DNA of 64,000 bases from Arthonia radiata (lineage: Eukaryota; Ascomycota; Arthoniomycetes; Arthoniales; Arthoniaceae): NCBI GenBank assembly GCA_002989075.1, contig PSQN01000002.1, positions 1,825,245-1,889,244 of the forward strand, in the 5' to 3' direction. Below are positions 55,560 to 64,000 of this stretch, in pieces; within the stretch, counting starts at the first letter, position 1; each line of letters starts with the position of its first letter. The translations under genes and the position numbers were made by a program. The notes under the pieces are model-generated. The model did no database searches and was not told where the DNA came from. It saw only the letters and a program-made list of their open reading frames with translations.

Positions 55560-56925
55560 TGTGAATCAAAAATCGATTCGGCCGGGAATCGATGGGAATG
55601 TGGTGGTCTGAAAGTAAGGACTGCTTTGGATCTGAATGAGTGTGATCTGAATGAGTGTGGGTGCAGTTCTTTTTGTAATGTCTGACGAAGCAGATGTCAG
55701 TGAGTGTGGTGTCGCGCCACAAGCGTTGTGATGGCCGGCAAGACTTACTCTGGCAAAGAACGACTGTGGTCAGAAGGGGTGAATAGAAGTGAAAGGAATG
55801 GAACGACACCACGTGGGGTGGCTGTAGGTAAACGTGTAGGACGAAGGGTGAAAAGAACGACGTTGGGTGAGGAGGAGAAAAGATCACGAAGAAGTCAAAG
55901 AAAGTCGAGTCGCGAAGAAGCCATTGATGATGGCGCTAGCCCTTCCAAGCGCTAAGACTCATGATCCTGGGCAATCAAACGGCGGTGCGAACGGAGACGC
56001 GCCTGACACCTTTCCTCACCGCACCGTTTGTCCTCGTCTAACGCTCTCGCAACGCGCCCGGCTGGGGCTCAGACCACTGCTTATCTCAATCCCGACCCAT
56101 CTCACTAAGCCTATCCACACTCGCGCGTGATGTCGCCCGGACAAAGTGAACAGATCGCAGCAGCATCGTGTGCCCCGGTTTTTTTCGGCTCTCGACTGAC
56201 ACAACCAGGATGGTGGAGTCTGGAAGGGGGGCGTGCGACCGGGCAGCGATCACTAGCCGCGAGCAGCAGATATGGTAGGCTTATCTAAGTGTGATCTCGC
56301 TACTGCCCTGTTCTGCGAGCGTTACGCACTCGGTCAATCCTTGGAAAATAAGTGGACGAGATGTGGAATTGGAGGAGTCCGGGAGTCAGGATAGAGACAA
56401 CTGGTCGCCGATAGGGCTGCACTCGTCTTGCATCAGCGCCATTCTGAAACATGCAGGCTAGATGGGGGCCGATCGCTAGCTGCCTCTTCCGGACAAGCGT
56501 CCTGCATGAAACCGAGATGCCATTTTAAAATGTGCCCTGTGCGTCTCAACAGCTTCTAGAAGCGTGCCAACCGAGACACTCTTATCATGTCGCCACGCGT
56601 CAAAAAATCACTGAAATGCGGAAATATTCTGGGGTTGTTGGCGCACAAAATCTGGTGGTCTCCTGCATCCTGCAAGCAGCCTTTAAATGACAAGGTGACG
56701 CCCCATCTCTGCCGGCGCACAACGCCCGTAAGCGCCGCAACATCCGGACGACGATCACTTTACGCCTCATCAGACCAGGTGGTGACTAGATTTGTCACTC
56801 CCTGACGCATTCAGCTCGATTCTTTATCTCCTCTTCTATTGTTCCTCACTACCAATACTTGCCAACGATGGTAGACATAGTAGACCCGAGCAGGCCTGGT
56901 ACTTTGCGATGGCGTCGGTGAAAGC
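55560..56925. other. Intergenic, no gene seen
   Basis: 1.37 kb. It contains the upstream region of the secreted protein, with a direct 17-base repeat (ATCTGAATGAGTGTG..., about 55629-55660). ORFs are short and featureless. Confidence 0.4.
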
Positions 56926-57859
56926 TTAATGAATTTGTCCTCCCACCAAAGGCGAGGTCCTTGCAAACGGCTCGGCTAATTTGTTCTGCAATATGGCCGC
57001 AAAAGCAGCTGACTGCTGTTGCTGCGCCTCGAGGTCGTCTTGTACGGTCTTTGTCAGGCCACCAACAAAGAGGACTGCCGTGGCGAAGGATGGCTTGTGT
57101 GCGACAATGTTCGTGAGGAGCGATTGGATCTGAGGAACGAGGCCCACCACGGCCGTTGTGATTTCCGTTGACTCGTCTCCCGTCAAGGGCGACGACACGG
57201 TCACCGCCGTCGTGGCGGCCTCTAGATCCTGCCCTAGTCTCTGTTCTGGGATTGCACCTGAAGGGCGATCACGAGACCGAGAGGATGAAGAGGCTAAGAA
57301 TAGCAAGTTCCAGAACACATGCAGGATCTCCTTTGAGCATGTGGGGATAGGATGCCGGCCGCAAAGCGCACATTCATAAACTGAATACCCGAGATGCCGG
57401 GCGAGCAGACAACAGGATATGCCAGATTTCGAGCGTGTGCGTAAGAGCATCTTCAATTCTATAGCGCTCGTAGTGACACTGAAGAGCTGGCGTGGCTACA
57501 CTTTCTCAGGATTATGAATTTGCTTGACTATGCTACACAAAGGCTATGGTGATGGCTCTAAGTATGGGTCGGCAAGCTATCCTGACACGCACAGTAGCGG
57601 GTGAATACGGGGCACAAAAGCTCCTTCTACGGACAAGAAACCTGTTCAAAGTAGTGTTGAGCGTCCAGATGTCATTTTCGACGGTCACAATGTCAGCGAG
57701 GCTGCAAATACTAGCAATCGATTTGGACATCCGACAGGCAACTATCCGGGGCAAGACGCACACCGGGGCAGCATTATTGTCGATCGTCTGTCGCCTGAAC
57801 AGCGGCAAGGCCAGCGCGACCGGTGCAACAGCAAGGGTAACGATGTTAGAGAAGAACAT
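56926..57859 (-). CDS. HsbA-like hydrophobic surface binding / cell-wall protein
   Basis: Small secreted helical protein of the HsbA/galactomannoprotein family. Exons 57859-57762, 57701-57642 and 57238-56926 give 156 aa in phase. Signal peptide MFFSNIVTLAVAPVALA, then LFRRQ (Kex2-type site), VLADIVTVENDIWTLNTTLN, DLEAATTAVTVSS, STEITTAVVGLVPQIQSLLTNIV and a long amphipathic helix with QQQQ (about 125) to the end. The 60-nt first intron is in frame. The second (403 nt) is unusually long for this window and its acceptor was chosen by phase only. Family members adsorb to hydrophobic surfaces or the cell wall; that role here is inferred. Confidence 0.6.
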
Positions 57860-59276
57860 GATGCCGGTTGTTGACTTGAGGTTTAGAGCCTTGCTTAAGC
57901 CGGATAATAGTTATCGATGCTCTTGAGCTGTTGATGCAAGCCTTGCTGTGCCTGATAAAATGACAAGAGAGGAGAGTATATCGAACTATTTTTGAACTCT
58001 TGAAAGATGCGTAGCCTCATCATCCACTTCGGCTCGGCTTGCACCACATCGTGGTCAACGAAAAGGCAACCAACTTCACTGAGCGTTGATTGCTGCAGAC
58101 CGTGTTCAAGGTGCCCTTTTCCGGCCTATTCCCAGCGCAGTAAGAAGTCATTCGTGATGAAAGCAAACCAGACGAGTGGTCGAGCTAGACTCGTTCGCTA
58201 GTCGAAGTCAGACTGCAGCAGGACCGACGCTGGCTCAGGACGGGAGCGTTGTCTTCTACAAGATCCAAATATTACCCGAGGATGCTGGCAAACATTGCTG
58301 TCAGTCATCTCCAAAGCACGGATGGGCGTCCAGGTCGATACTTCAGCAGATGCGTGCTCGGCGCATTGATTTTGTGATATAGATATGGTCGGTGTGGCAT
58401 TGCACTTTTAACCGATGTACTCCTCCGTGTTGGATAAATCACAACCCACGCAGCCCCGTCACCGCTGACATTGGACACAGCACTGAAGCAGAGAAGCTAA
58501 TCAGAATTCCTCATCTTCCAAAGCCCACCCACGTCGGCTGCTGCAAGCGCCGAGGCAGACTGTCAACGTGGGGCGATCTTGCTCCTTGTCTCTGACCGGC
58601 TGAACCTGCTCCAAGTCTTCGCCCTCTGTGAAACCTTTCACGAGCTGCAAAATTGCAGATATACAACAAGGTTGCAACTTTCGATGCCCCGCAAACAGTT
58701 CAGGGATGCCCTGCCTTTGTACAACCAGCAGGAGTCAGACTGCAGAGGGTCGAGATCCCTAACGATCGAAAAGCCGAGTAATCCTGGACGGACGCTCCAC
58801 TACGTGAGCCGGTGCTTGATTCAATCACAACCCCAATGTCATGTGCGTGGAGACCTCCACAGACTGGCAGCTTCGCGGGTGTACAAAGGCGATGCCCGAC
58901 GTGCTGTGGCCGAGTCCTAGACTCTAGGCCCCGCTTCTTGTTGGGCTGTCGATATGTGATGGAGTGCCTCTGCACGACAGCTGCCTGCGGGTGTGCACAA
59001 TGTGCACAGCGTGCGCTCTCGTTCCTGGCCGACTTGGGCAGCTGTGCAGAGTCGGCGCTGTCAGGCAGGTATTGAGCAGTCGTCCTTAAGTCGTACATGA
59101 AAGCTTAAGGAGATGAGCTGTTTGAAAAGCTGAGCGAGCAAAGGTCAAGGGTGATGTTGAACAAGTAGCAAGTCGTGGTGGAATGTCTTCGTACTAGTCT
59201 TACTTCGTCCGTACGTTCCGTGCTTGCATCATTGCCAGAATAATAGTCATCCCTCGTCCTACTCCTGGCCAATGCC
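57860..59276. other. Intergenic, no gene seen
   Basis: 1.42 kb between the HsbA-like start and the stop of the Sds3-like gene. ORFs on both strands are short and unlike real proteins. Confidence 0.4.
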
Positions 59277-61057
59277 TTAATCCCTCCCCCTTTGACTGGT
59301 CGTCCTTCTCATATCAACCCCATACCCACTCAAGCTCGCCCCACGGCTCATGCTCACGCCGCCCATTGCGCTCCCTCCTCTCGCCATCTCCACCCCGCCC
59401 TCCTCCCTCAGCGCGCTGAATGTATTACTCTGCCCCTGTGCTTGTGCCTGTGCTACTGCCAGCCCCGTCCCCAGACCAGGTCGCTCGACACTTCTCTTGA
59501 GCATTTCTTCGTAGTTGGGATCTTCCATGCCGCGCTTCATCATTAGTAAGTCGTGCGTGATCTCTGCGTCTGTGGCAGGTGGAGGTGGCGGTGCGGAAGC
59601 GTTGGATTTCTGCATGGCGGCGGTAGTATGCAAGCTGTACGGCGGAAGCGAAGAAGGCGCGTTGGAACCGAATGGAAGGCCGGTGGTAGCAAGAGTCGAG
59701 GGCAGTGTCGACGTCGCAATGTCGGAGAGCGCGTTGAGAGGGTTCGAAGCGGCGGCTGCAGCGCGATGAGCAGAGCGCGTGGTGTGCGTGTTGACGGGTG
59801 CTTGCTGCTGGCTTGACTCTCCTTCATCTGCCGAATTAGTAGCGTCTTGCTTGTCTTTGTCTGCGTCTGTGATCGAAGCGTTTTCTCCGTTGACAGCTGT
59901 TCCTGAATCTACAGCGCCGTCGAGGGCGGTGTCCTCTTGGTGCTGCATTGCAGCTGCATGAAGACGGTTGTCGATGCCCTGAGCGCGCAATCGCGCAAAG
60001 TACTCGGCTGTCATCAGGTGTGCGCGGTCAAGATTGTGACTTAGTTCCTTCTCACTAAAGAGTCGGTCGATGGAGTACAATGGCGCCTCAAATTGTGCAT
60101 GCTCGAGCTTGCGCTTCACGTCTTTGTAGGGATTGCTCGTTACTGCAGCAGAGCTTTCATTTGCGCTGCCATTGTTCCTGTTTGACGGGCCAGGCGACCC
60201 ACTGTCATCGTTTTCGAATGCTGCTTTCCTCTTGCGTTTATTCTCCTCTGCCTTTGCTAACAGGCTTGAGGGCTCATCACCCTCGCCCGGACGAAGGCGC
60301 GTGTTACGGGTCTTTCTTGGGTTGAGCGGGCCACCTGGTGAAGCTGGATTGCCAATGCTGAATTGGGACGGGTTCAAGAGAAGCGCGTTAGAATCAGCGA
60401 TGTCTAGCTGCTCTTTCTCTTTCAGCAATCGCGTACGCGCGTTCATTGCTGTCTGTATGATGCGATCACGAAGGCTGTTCAGGAGGAGGTCATGCTCTGA
60501 TCGTGCGAGCTGGATCGCATATTGCGTCTGTCGCCTCAAGTCGGACAGAGAATTGTGATAATTGTCCTGTGACAGTATTAGCGAGCTGAAAAGCGTCCGA
60601 GGGTATAGTGGCGGCATACGTGGATATTTGTCAAGTCCGCGTCCCTTTGCTCGAGTGCAGTGTTGATCTCGCGCACGAACTCTGGATGAAACTTGCCACT
60701 GGCGTGTTGAAAGCTAGGCTCAGCCTCGGGTGCAATAGCTCTCTGACTACAGATTTCGTTCCTCGCCTCTGCCATCTGGTGGGCGATGCCTTCCGGGGAG
60801 TCGTCCAGCGGGCCCTCTCTGTACGGGTCAGCCCGCATGAGCAGGTTGATCTCGCATTGCGCTGCGGAAAGGTAGGCCCAGTAGTGATCTGTGTGGTTCT
60901 GTTCGAATGTGTTGTGGATAGCTGCCATCTTCTCAGCGAGCTGAATGCGCTTTCGCTCCTTCTTGTTTTGAGGTTGTTGGGAGGCTGGGGACGGCGATCG
61001 ACCGTGGTTGGGAGAGCCCACACCGGGGGATGCTCGAGGAGACATGACGCGGGCCAT
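59277..61057 (-). CDS. Sds3-like subunit of an Rpd3/Sin3 deacetylase complex
   Basis: Chromatin factor. Exons 61057-60620 and 60566-59277 give 575 aa (intron 53 nt, GTATGC, GCTAAT branch, CACAG). The Sds3-like domain is the long helical part from about residue 105: FHPEFVREINTALEQRDADL joined to DNYHNSLSDLRRQTQYAIQL, ARSEHDLLLNSLRDRIIQ and RTRLLKEKEQLDIADSNALLLN. It is preceded by NHTDHYWAYLSAAQCEINLL and followed by RKTRNTRLRPGEGDE and KRKRKAAFE (likely NLS). The C-terminal half is low complexity. The first in-frame ATG (61057) is preferred; a second lies four codons on. Assignment to Sds3 rather than another Sin3-complex subunit is moderately sure. Confidence 0.7.
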
Positions 61058-61343
61058 GAAACTGAACACTAAATAAGTAGAAGGTAAGCAGGACGCCCGT
61101 CACGAGCAGTGAGGGCTCGGTGTGGTGGGTGGATAGCGCAATGAATAGATCGCTGGGTCCGGAGCGCATGCCAAGCCAAAGATCAAAAAGATTAGATATC
61201 GGATCTTCCCGCTCAGGCACAAACCTGTATTCCTCCTTTCATTCTAACGGATCACTACAAGAGAGTTCAAGGAAGACTTTAATACTTCGTTGCTTCTATC
61301 TCAATGCTAGCGCTAACATACTGCCAATGACTACATAGCAAGC

Positions 61344-61991
61344 TCACTTTTGCGCCAGCTGTCTGGGATACATCATGTTTTCACTCGCTTTTAGGGAACC
61401 TAAACTCTCGTTAGATGGGCTGGTATGATAATCCCTGGGAATTGGAGACGTGCCGTCCGATGGCTGCGTCATGGTGGGCAATTCTCTTGACAGGTTCACT
61501 AGAAAATCTGCCACGCCACATGTGCCCGTGATGGGAGCTTGCGCAACGTTCCCAACATCCGCACACGGCGCAGTGATGTTTCCAAATGCCGCTGTCGACG
61601 TGTGGTATTGCCTTGGACCGTAGGTCTTGAGGTAAGCAGAACATCTCATGAATGCCTGGTCATAGATTTGAGGCTCCCACGCAACTGGGTCGATCCAACC
61701 TTCTCAGTGTAAGTCAACAAATGTTTGGGAGGTCACTCCATGATGTCTTCCTAGAAGTCAAACCAGCAAGTGAGAAAAGGCTTGCCTACCGTAACAAAGG
61801 CAACTTGCCTGTGTGGCCAGCTCCAGCTCTGCAAATTGAGGAGTGAGCGACCGACAAATGTCAACAAAGCCTGCAGCATTCAGACACGGGTGAATAGGTG
61901 GGATCGTTGTGACTGTAGTATTAGGACCGTATTGTGTAACGACGAGATGAGACAAAACGAAAGCAAGAGACCACACAGCATTGCGAAACAT
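61344..61991 (-). CDS. Secreted cysteine-rich protein, structure uncertain
   Basis: Exon 1 from ATG 61991 encodes a signal peptide (AVWSLAFVLSHLVV) and a block typical of small fungal secreted proteins: CLNAAGFVDICRSLTPQFAELELATQASCLCY. A 3' exon (about 61650-61344) gives AFMRCSAYLKTYGPRQYHTSTAAF...ITAPCADVG, the usual second half (Cys-x2-Tyr-Leu). The link is unclear: a 38-nt intron after SCLCY and another (GTTGAC...GACCAG) are needed. The expected W-x-P block (a TSWSDLP sequence is visible) lies in a frame not reached by the first splice. It may be spliced in a way I cannot see, or be frameshifted. Extracellular function unknown. Confidence 0.45.
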
Positions 61992-62175
61992 GCAGCCAAG
62001 CCAAAAGCAAAACACTTGCACAAAAAAAAAGTCATACGATCTGAGCAGGTAACTGGGACTGTAAGAGCTTTTAAGAATCCATCGCGGCAAATAGCACCTG
62101 ATTGGTTTTGTTAGTGATATCAACAGCTTGCTGTATCAGTATCCTTCTAATACTTGCTTCAGTCACAGACCGTGG

Positions 62176-63414
62176 TCATGGAATGATCCTGGCCTGCCTC
62201 ATCCTGTCGAAAGCCACCAGATAGCCGTCCTTGACAGTGTCGAACTGTTCTCTGAAGCCTACTTCACGGACGGCACTCATATCGTACTGACGGTCGAAGT
62301 CGAAGGCTATAGTCACTCCATCGATAAAGCCCCAGCTATACTTCTCGTAGATGCCAGTTTTCAGTGCATGACTCCTCTCAGTTTCTTTCCACTTGCTTTC
62401 ATTGTCCTGCAAATAACGCCGTCAGTATTCAGATTGGAAAAGAAGCACGGTACAAAACAGAGGGTAAAATACCTTTGCCCACTGCCCAACGGTACCCATA
62501 TTCCCACTGTTCTTCCCAGGCCCAACACCTTTCAAACCAAAGTACGCTGCAATGCCTGGCCACTTCTCCGCCCACGTCACAACGGGCCCGTCACTGCTAT
62601 TGAAGCTCCTCCCTTGGCCAGTCTCGTGCCCGTGCAGACTCGCATAGATTTCGAAGCGAGCCAAGATGTCCTGCGAAGTGTCTGTATGTTTGCATCGCCA
62701 GCCCTTCTCGCTACCAGGGAATGGTACTTCGGAACCGTCTCCATGCAGCTCGCGCCATAAGGCCAGATAGAAGCCGAGGCCTTGCGTGATGTTCATGAAA
62801 TTCGAACCAGGAGTGAAGCCAACAATGACATCAGGCCGCACCTCAGTAAAGGTCCACTGCTTCCCCTTTGACAGCACCGCCAAAGCGTCATATTGGTGAT
62901 AATAGAAGATCTTGTCCGCATGCTCCTCAATGCGTGGGAGCTGTTCGCTGAGCGGTGCAAGGATTTTGACGCCTTGATTGACAAACTCGACGCCGTACGC
63001 TTTGCCGCCGGTTTGTAGGATAACATGCTGGAGTGTCGTTTGTCCGCATAGCTGATCAAGCGCGTGGATTGCAGTCTCGAGAAGATCCTTGTTTACCTTG
63101 ACCAAGCTAGGGTAGTCAGGCGTCTCTATGTAAGCTGTGAAGAAGACATGGGTGACTGATTCAATGCTGGGGACCTTTTCCCTAAGGAGGCTTACTACCT
63201 TCTCCGGGGGCTGGGTGAGGTCGACGCCAGAGGCTAGCTGCAGGCGACTGTCTGTAGGTAGAAGAGAGTCTTCGTGTGACAACGGACGGTTGGTCAATCC
63301 CGTCACTCGAGCAAAGGCCTGTGAGCTTGGGTATGAGAGGCATTCTTTGGTAATAGCCCAGCCTGAGACACCGCTGGCGCCAAAGATAAGAGCGTGGAGG
63401 GGCTTTGAAGTCAT
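62176..63414 (-). CDS. PRISE-type SDR (progesterone 5-beta-reductase/iridoid synthase-like)
   Basis: NAD(P)H-dependent enone reductase-like protein of the PRISE family. Exons 63414-62473 and 62406-62176 give 390 aa (intron 66 nt, GTATTT...TTGCAG; unspliced, the frame ends after QWAK in unrelated sequence). Visible: Rossmann motif IFGASGVSGWAI (about 9-20), TNRPLS, VTHVFFTAYIE, ILQTGGKAYG (Lys/Tyr region) and KIFYYHQYDALA with the family-specific active-site Tyr. TFTEVRPDVIVGFTPG, FPGSEKGWRCKHTD and a C-terminal WGFIDGVTIAFDFDR follow. The first true ATG in frame is at 63414. Natural substrate unknown; fungal members are often next to secondary-metabolism genes, but no cluster is seen here. 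Confidence 0.85.
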
Positions 63415-64000
63415 CTTGTTATCTTGGCACAAAGACGACTGCTGCTTTCAAGCAATACCAAGTTGTGAGAAACACGAGGTGTTGCAGATTTCCTTACAGC
63501 TTTGGCATGGCTACATCTACTTCACAACGATACAGAGGCTTTGACAGGTACGGGCAAACGTCATCCGATTCGGTGCTCGGTAGAGCTTTGCTCAAACTGT
63601 AGAATGCTCTGCTAATCTGAGGACCACAGTACTCACGCACATACGAGAGAATCTGCCGCGTCTCGGCAATCTATAACATCATAGAATTCCGCACGGTTCT
63701 TCTCTACTGTGGATGGGAAAAGAGAAGACGGGGTGGCTCGAGCCCAAGAACGCCAAGGGACACGCCCGATATGGCAATGTGCGATTTATGCGCGGGACCT
63801 GTTGAGGTCAACGTGGCACTGCCAAGCCGCAATCTCCTCCTACACTCTCGTCAGTGCGAATGCATGCAACGTTATTCCCACACTCACCAGACGCTTTTTC
63901 TGCACTTTACGTGCCATGAAATGTCTCAGCCATTCCAACGTTTATGGTGCTACTGAATTTACACGGCCGTACACGAACGTTGTTCAATCGCGCAAGCGAA
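63415..64000. other. Upstream region of the PRISE-like gene, window end
   Basis: 586 bp with no supported gene up to the window edge. Confidence 0.4.

Overview
The window looks like nuclear DNA of a filamentous ascomycete. Genes are compact and interrupted by many short introns (mostly 48-98 nt) with GT(or GC)-AG borders and CTAAC/CTGAC-like branch sites. Gene content includes a P5B ATPase, HsbA-like and cysteine-rich secreted proteins, a fungal rhodopsin-type membrane protein and a GPI-type PLC-like protein. Class Dothideomycetes is my inference from the overall gene repertoire; it is not proven by the sequence. Where I assigned exons, every join was checked for reading phase.

Layout. 1-1 kb holds a cluster of short TTAGTGACTA motifs. 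1.0-7.0 kb is a head-to-tail array of three F-box/LRR-like paralogues on the minus strand. 7.2-11.1 kb carries a T5orf172/DUF1766 protein, a divergent ZUFSP (C78) peptidase-like gene and a small unknown gene. 12.0-16.0 kb holds NAP1 and glucose-6-phosphate dehydrogenase (minus). 16.9-23.7 kb holds RPL33 (eL33), a YPK9-type P5B ATPase and a CFA synthase/CNMT-like methyltransferase (plus). 24.8-30.4 kb holds a BUR1/CDK9 kinase, a DET1-like phosphoglycerate-mutase-fold phosphatase (minus) and a PRKRIP1/DUF1168 protein. 31.5-36.6 kb holds a PLC-like GPI protein, tRNA-like fragments, a frameshifted SDR, a small membrane ORF and a Pol III tRNA-like gene. 36.9-45.9 kb holds a PRPP synthetase, an atypical Rho-like GTPase, an unknown nuclear-type protein, a rhodopsin-domain protein and a purine nucleoside phosphorylase. 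46.6-50.2 kb holds an enoyl-reductase-like gene with an internal stop and an SSU1-type sulfite transporter. 51.6-63.4 kb holds a BTB-like protein, a secreted propeller-like protein, an HsbA-like protein, an Sds3-like Rpd3/Sin3 subunit, a secreted cysteine-rich protein and a PRISE-type reductase.

Most genes are unlinked housekeeping functions: chromatin (NAP1, Sds3-like), transcription elongation (BUR1), pentose phosphate and nucleotide supply (ZWF1, PRS, PNP) and ion or sulfite transport. The array, the broken or readthrough candidates and the odd RNA loci are the accessory part. I saw no biosynthetic cluster, transposon, CRISPR array or prophage. The strongest points for a second look are: (i) the BUR1 frame continuing 278 codons past a single TAG, (ii) a TAG inside a conserved block of the enoyl reductase, (iii) the F-box array with a conserved C-terminal motif, (iv) a 68-bp tandem duplication that copied the SSU1 start codon and created an upstream ORF, (v) an active-site Asp-to-Asn change in the ZUFSP-like gene, and (vi) a tRNA 5' half whose D loop is split by a 53-nt GT-AG insert.
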